A DNA stretch of 44,118 nucleotides from Chthonomonadales bacterium (lineage in GTDB: Bacteria > Armatimonadota > Chthonomonadetes > Chthonomonadales > CAJBBX01): the NCBI GenBank assembly GCA_012517255.1, contig JAAYVH010000168.1:1-44118 (forward strand), written 5' to 3'. Made by a program: the position numbers and the translations under genes. Below the pieces are notes generated by a model that saw nothing but the letters and a program-made list of their open reading frames with translations, ran no database searches and had not been told where the DNA came from. Each line of letters starts with the position of its first letter. Position 1 is the stretch's first letter. Below are positions 43,103 to 44,118 of this stretch, one piece after another.

Positions 43103-44118
43103 CCGCCTCCGACCTCGCCCAGCGCCTCCAAGCCCGTCCCTCCGGCAACGGATGGACAGCCCGCTGCCCGGCACATCCCGACCGCGCTCCCAGCCTCTCG
43201 ATCTCCCAGGCCGACAACGGACGCATCCTCCTCCACTGTCACGCCGGATGCACGCCGGAGGCCGTCTGCAGCGCCATCGGCATAGCCCTGCGCGACCTCA
43301 TGCCCCCCGGAGACCCCGCAGGCCACAACGGCGCCGGCCCACGCATCGTCGCAACCTACGAGTACACCGACGAGCAAGGCCGACTGCTCTACGAGGTCGT
43401 CAGAATGGACCCCAAGGCGTTCCGCCAGCGCAGGCCCGACGGCCACGGCGGCCACGTCTGGGACATGAAGGGCGTCCGTCGCGTCCTCTACCGTCTGCCA
43501 GCCGTCCTCGACGCCGTCCGCCACCGCAAGCCCGTGTGGATCGTCGAAGGCGAGAAAGACGCCGACGCCCTCGCCACCATCGGCCTCTGCGCAACCACCA
43601 ACTCCGGCGGCGCGGGAAAGTGGCTCCCCGACGCTGCCGAAACCCTCCGCCAGGCCCACGTCGTGGTCATGCCCGACAACGACGACCCGGGCCGCGCCCA
43701 CGCCGACATCGTCGCCAACGCCCTTCACGGCATCGCCGCGTCCGTCCGCATCCTCGCCCTGCCAGACCTCCCGCCCAAAGGCGACGTGTCCGACTGGCTC
43801 AGCGGCAAAGACCCGCAGGCCGCCGCTGCCGAACTCCGAAAACTGGCCAGAGCGACGCCCATCTTCAGCCCGACCGCCAGACCAGCCCCCCGCGAGCGAC
43901 CGATCCCGGTCTCCGAGGTACCCATCCGTCGCATCGAGTGGCTGTGGCCCGCCCGTCTCGCGCGCGGCGAAATCACCGAAATATGCGGCGACCCGGGACT
44001 CGGCAAGTCCATGCTCGGCGTGGAGATCGCGGCCCTCCTGTCCCGCGGCGCCCCATGGCCCGACGGCACACATCCGCCGGAGCCCGTGTCAACCATGCTC
44101 CTCAGCGCCGAAGACGAC
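43099..44118 (+). CDS. CHC2/TOPRIM primase with AAA helicase domain (truncated by window)
   Basis: Replication protein of the mobile element; 340 codons are visible and the gene continues past the window, which is why the track omits it. The N-terminal CHC2-like zinc finger is ARCPAHPDRAP...LHCHAGC (about residues 20-50). The TOPRIM domain has VEGEKDADAL (Glu at 150) and MPDNDDPGRAHA. A RecA/AAA-type domain follows with Walker A GDPGLGKS at residues 297-304. This makes it a fused primase-helicase of the RepA/phage-satellite kind. ATG 43099 shares ATGA with the HTH-KOW gene. The reading frame is strongly C-rich. Confidence 0.9.
   Translation, partial: MTASDLAQRLQARPSGNGWTARCPAHPDRAPSLSISQADNGRILLHCHAGCTPEAVCSAIGIALRDLMPPGDPAGHNGAGPRIVATYEYTDEQGRLLYEVVRMDPKAFRQRRPDGHGGHVWDMKGVRRVLYRLPAVLDAVRHRKPVWIVEGEKDADALATIGLCATTNSGGAGKWLPDAAETLRQAHVVVMPDNDDPGRAHADIVANALHGIAASVRILALPDLPPKGDVSDWLSGKDPQAAAAELRKLARATPIFSPTARPAPRERPIPVSEVPIRRIEWLWPARLARGEITEICGDPGLGKSMLGVEIAALLSRGAPWPDGTHPPEPVSTMLLSAEDD

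Larger units (their letters stand above)
40391..44118. mobile_element. Left end of an integrative element at tRNA-Gly (partial)
   Basis: It begins at the 3' end of tRNA-Gly and runs off the window. It holds a tyrosine recombinase, a zinc-ribbon unknown, a ribbon-helix-helix protein, an HTH-KOW protein and a CHC2/TOPRIM primase-helicase, the usual contents of a phage-like or integrative plasmid-like element. The plus strand is C-rich throughout. The matching attachment site and right end are not in the window, and no terminal repeat could be checked. Confidence 0.8.

Noticed and set aside
43081-44073. 330-codon minus-strand ORF
   Set aside because: It is Gly/Val-rich and antisense to the primase, whose CHC2, TOPRIM and Walker A motifs are intact.

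Overview
The window reads as chromosomal DNA from a GC-rich, probably Armatimonadota-type bacterium, followed by the start of an integrated mobile element. The lineage guess rests on family content: two H-X9-DG type prepilin-like proteins with the stereotyped [18 protein letters not shown] leader, a DUF4091-like secreted glycosidase-type protein, a second large TIM-barrel glycosidase-like protein, a SecA with Chloroflexi/Armatimonadota-style insertions, and a G5-3D protein followed by rsmA. No rRNA or marker phylogeny is available here, so this is inference.

Layout. 1-5.3 kb: FecE/BtuD-type ABC ATPase with a C-terminal extension, a secreted HExxH protein, an M48 protease and a TrpB2-type PLP enzyme. 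5.4-7.4 kb: an unrecognised 659-residue protein with a coiled-coil tail. 7.4-14 kb (minus strand): rodA followed by a tight four-gene run encoding an MFS transporter fused to HEAT repeats, a 'quinate 5-dehydrogenase'-type protein, an acyl-ACP-reductase-like protein and a Tat-signal aldo/keto reductase. The junctions are TAATG, ATGA and a 2-nt gap. 14-21.3 kb: secA with a structured leader, thyX and the DUF4091-like protein. 21.2-27.4 kb: esterase, queG, ppdK and the def-fmt pair. 27.4-33 kb: cyclase-family hydrolase, M1-like peptidase, prepilin, G5-3D protein and rsmA. 32.9-38.2 kb (minus strand): a RibD with its two domains in reversed order, a ferredoxin-type aldo/keto reductase, a small unknown protein and a glycosidase-like protein. 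38.3-40 kb: second prepilin and a zinc alcohol dehydrogenase.

At 40.3 kb a tRNA-Gly(CCC) with its own consensus promoter is followed 94 nt later by a tyrosine recombinase. After it come a zinc-ribbon unknown, a ribbon-helix-helix protein, an HTH-KOW fusion and a CHC2/TOPRIM primase-helicase that runs off the window. This is the left end of an integrative element. Its plus strand is C-rich whichever strand is coding, unlike the chromosome around it.

Regulation can be read in several places. Six sigma70-type promoters (TTGACx, 17-18 nt spacer, TATAAT-like) stand before trpB2, secA, a prepilin, the G5-3D gene, an aldo/keto reductase and the tRNA. The def gene and a 16-codon uORF before the M1 peptidase both have a -10 box exactly 6 nt before their ATG, consistent with leaderless mRNAs. 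The secA leader carries two hairpins and an 18-codon uORF that ends at the secA start. Several convergent genes overlap at their 3' ends. The best candidates for undescribed biology are the MFS-HEAT/AAR-like operon, the secA leader, the leaderless uORF and the tRNA-Gly element.
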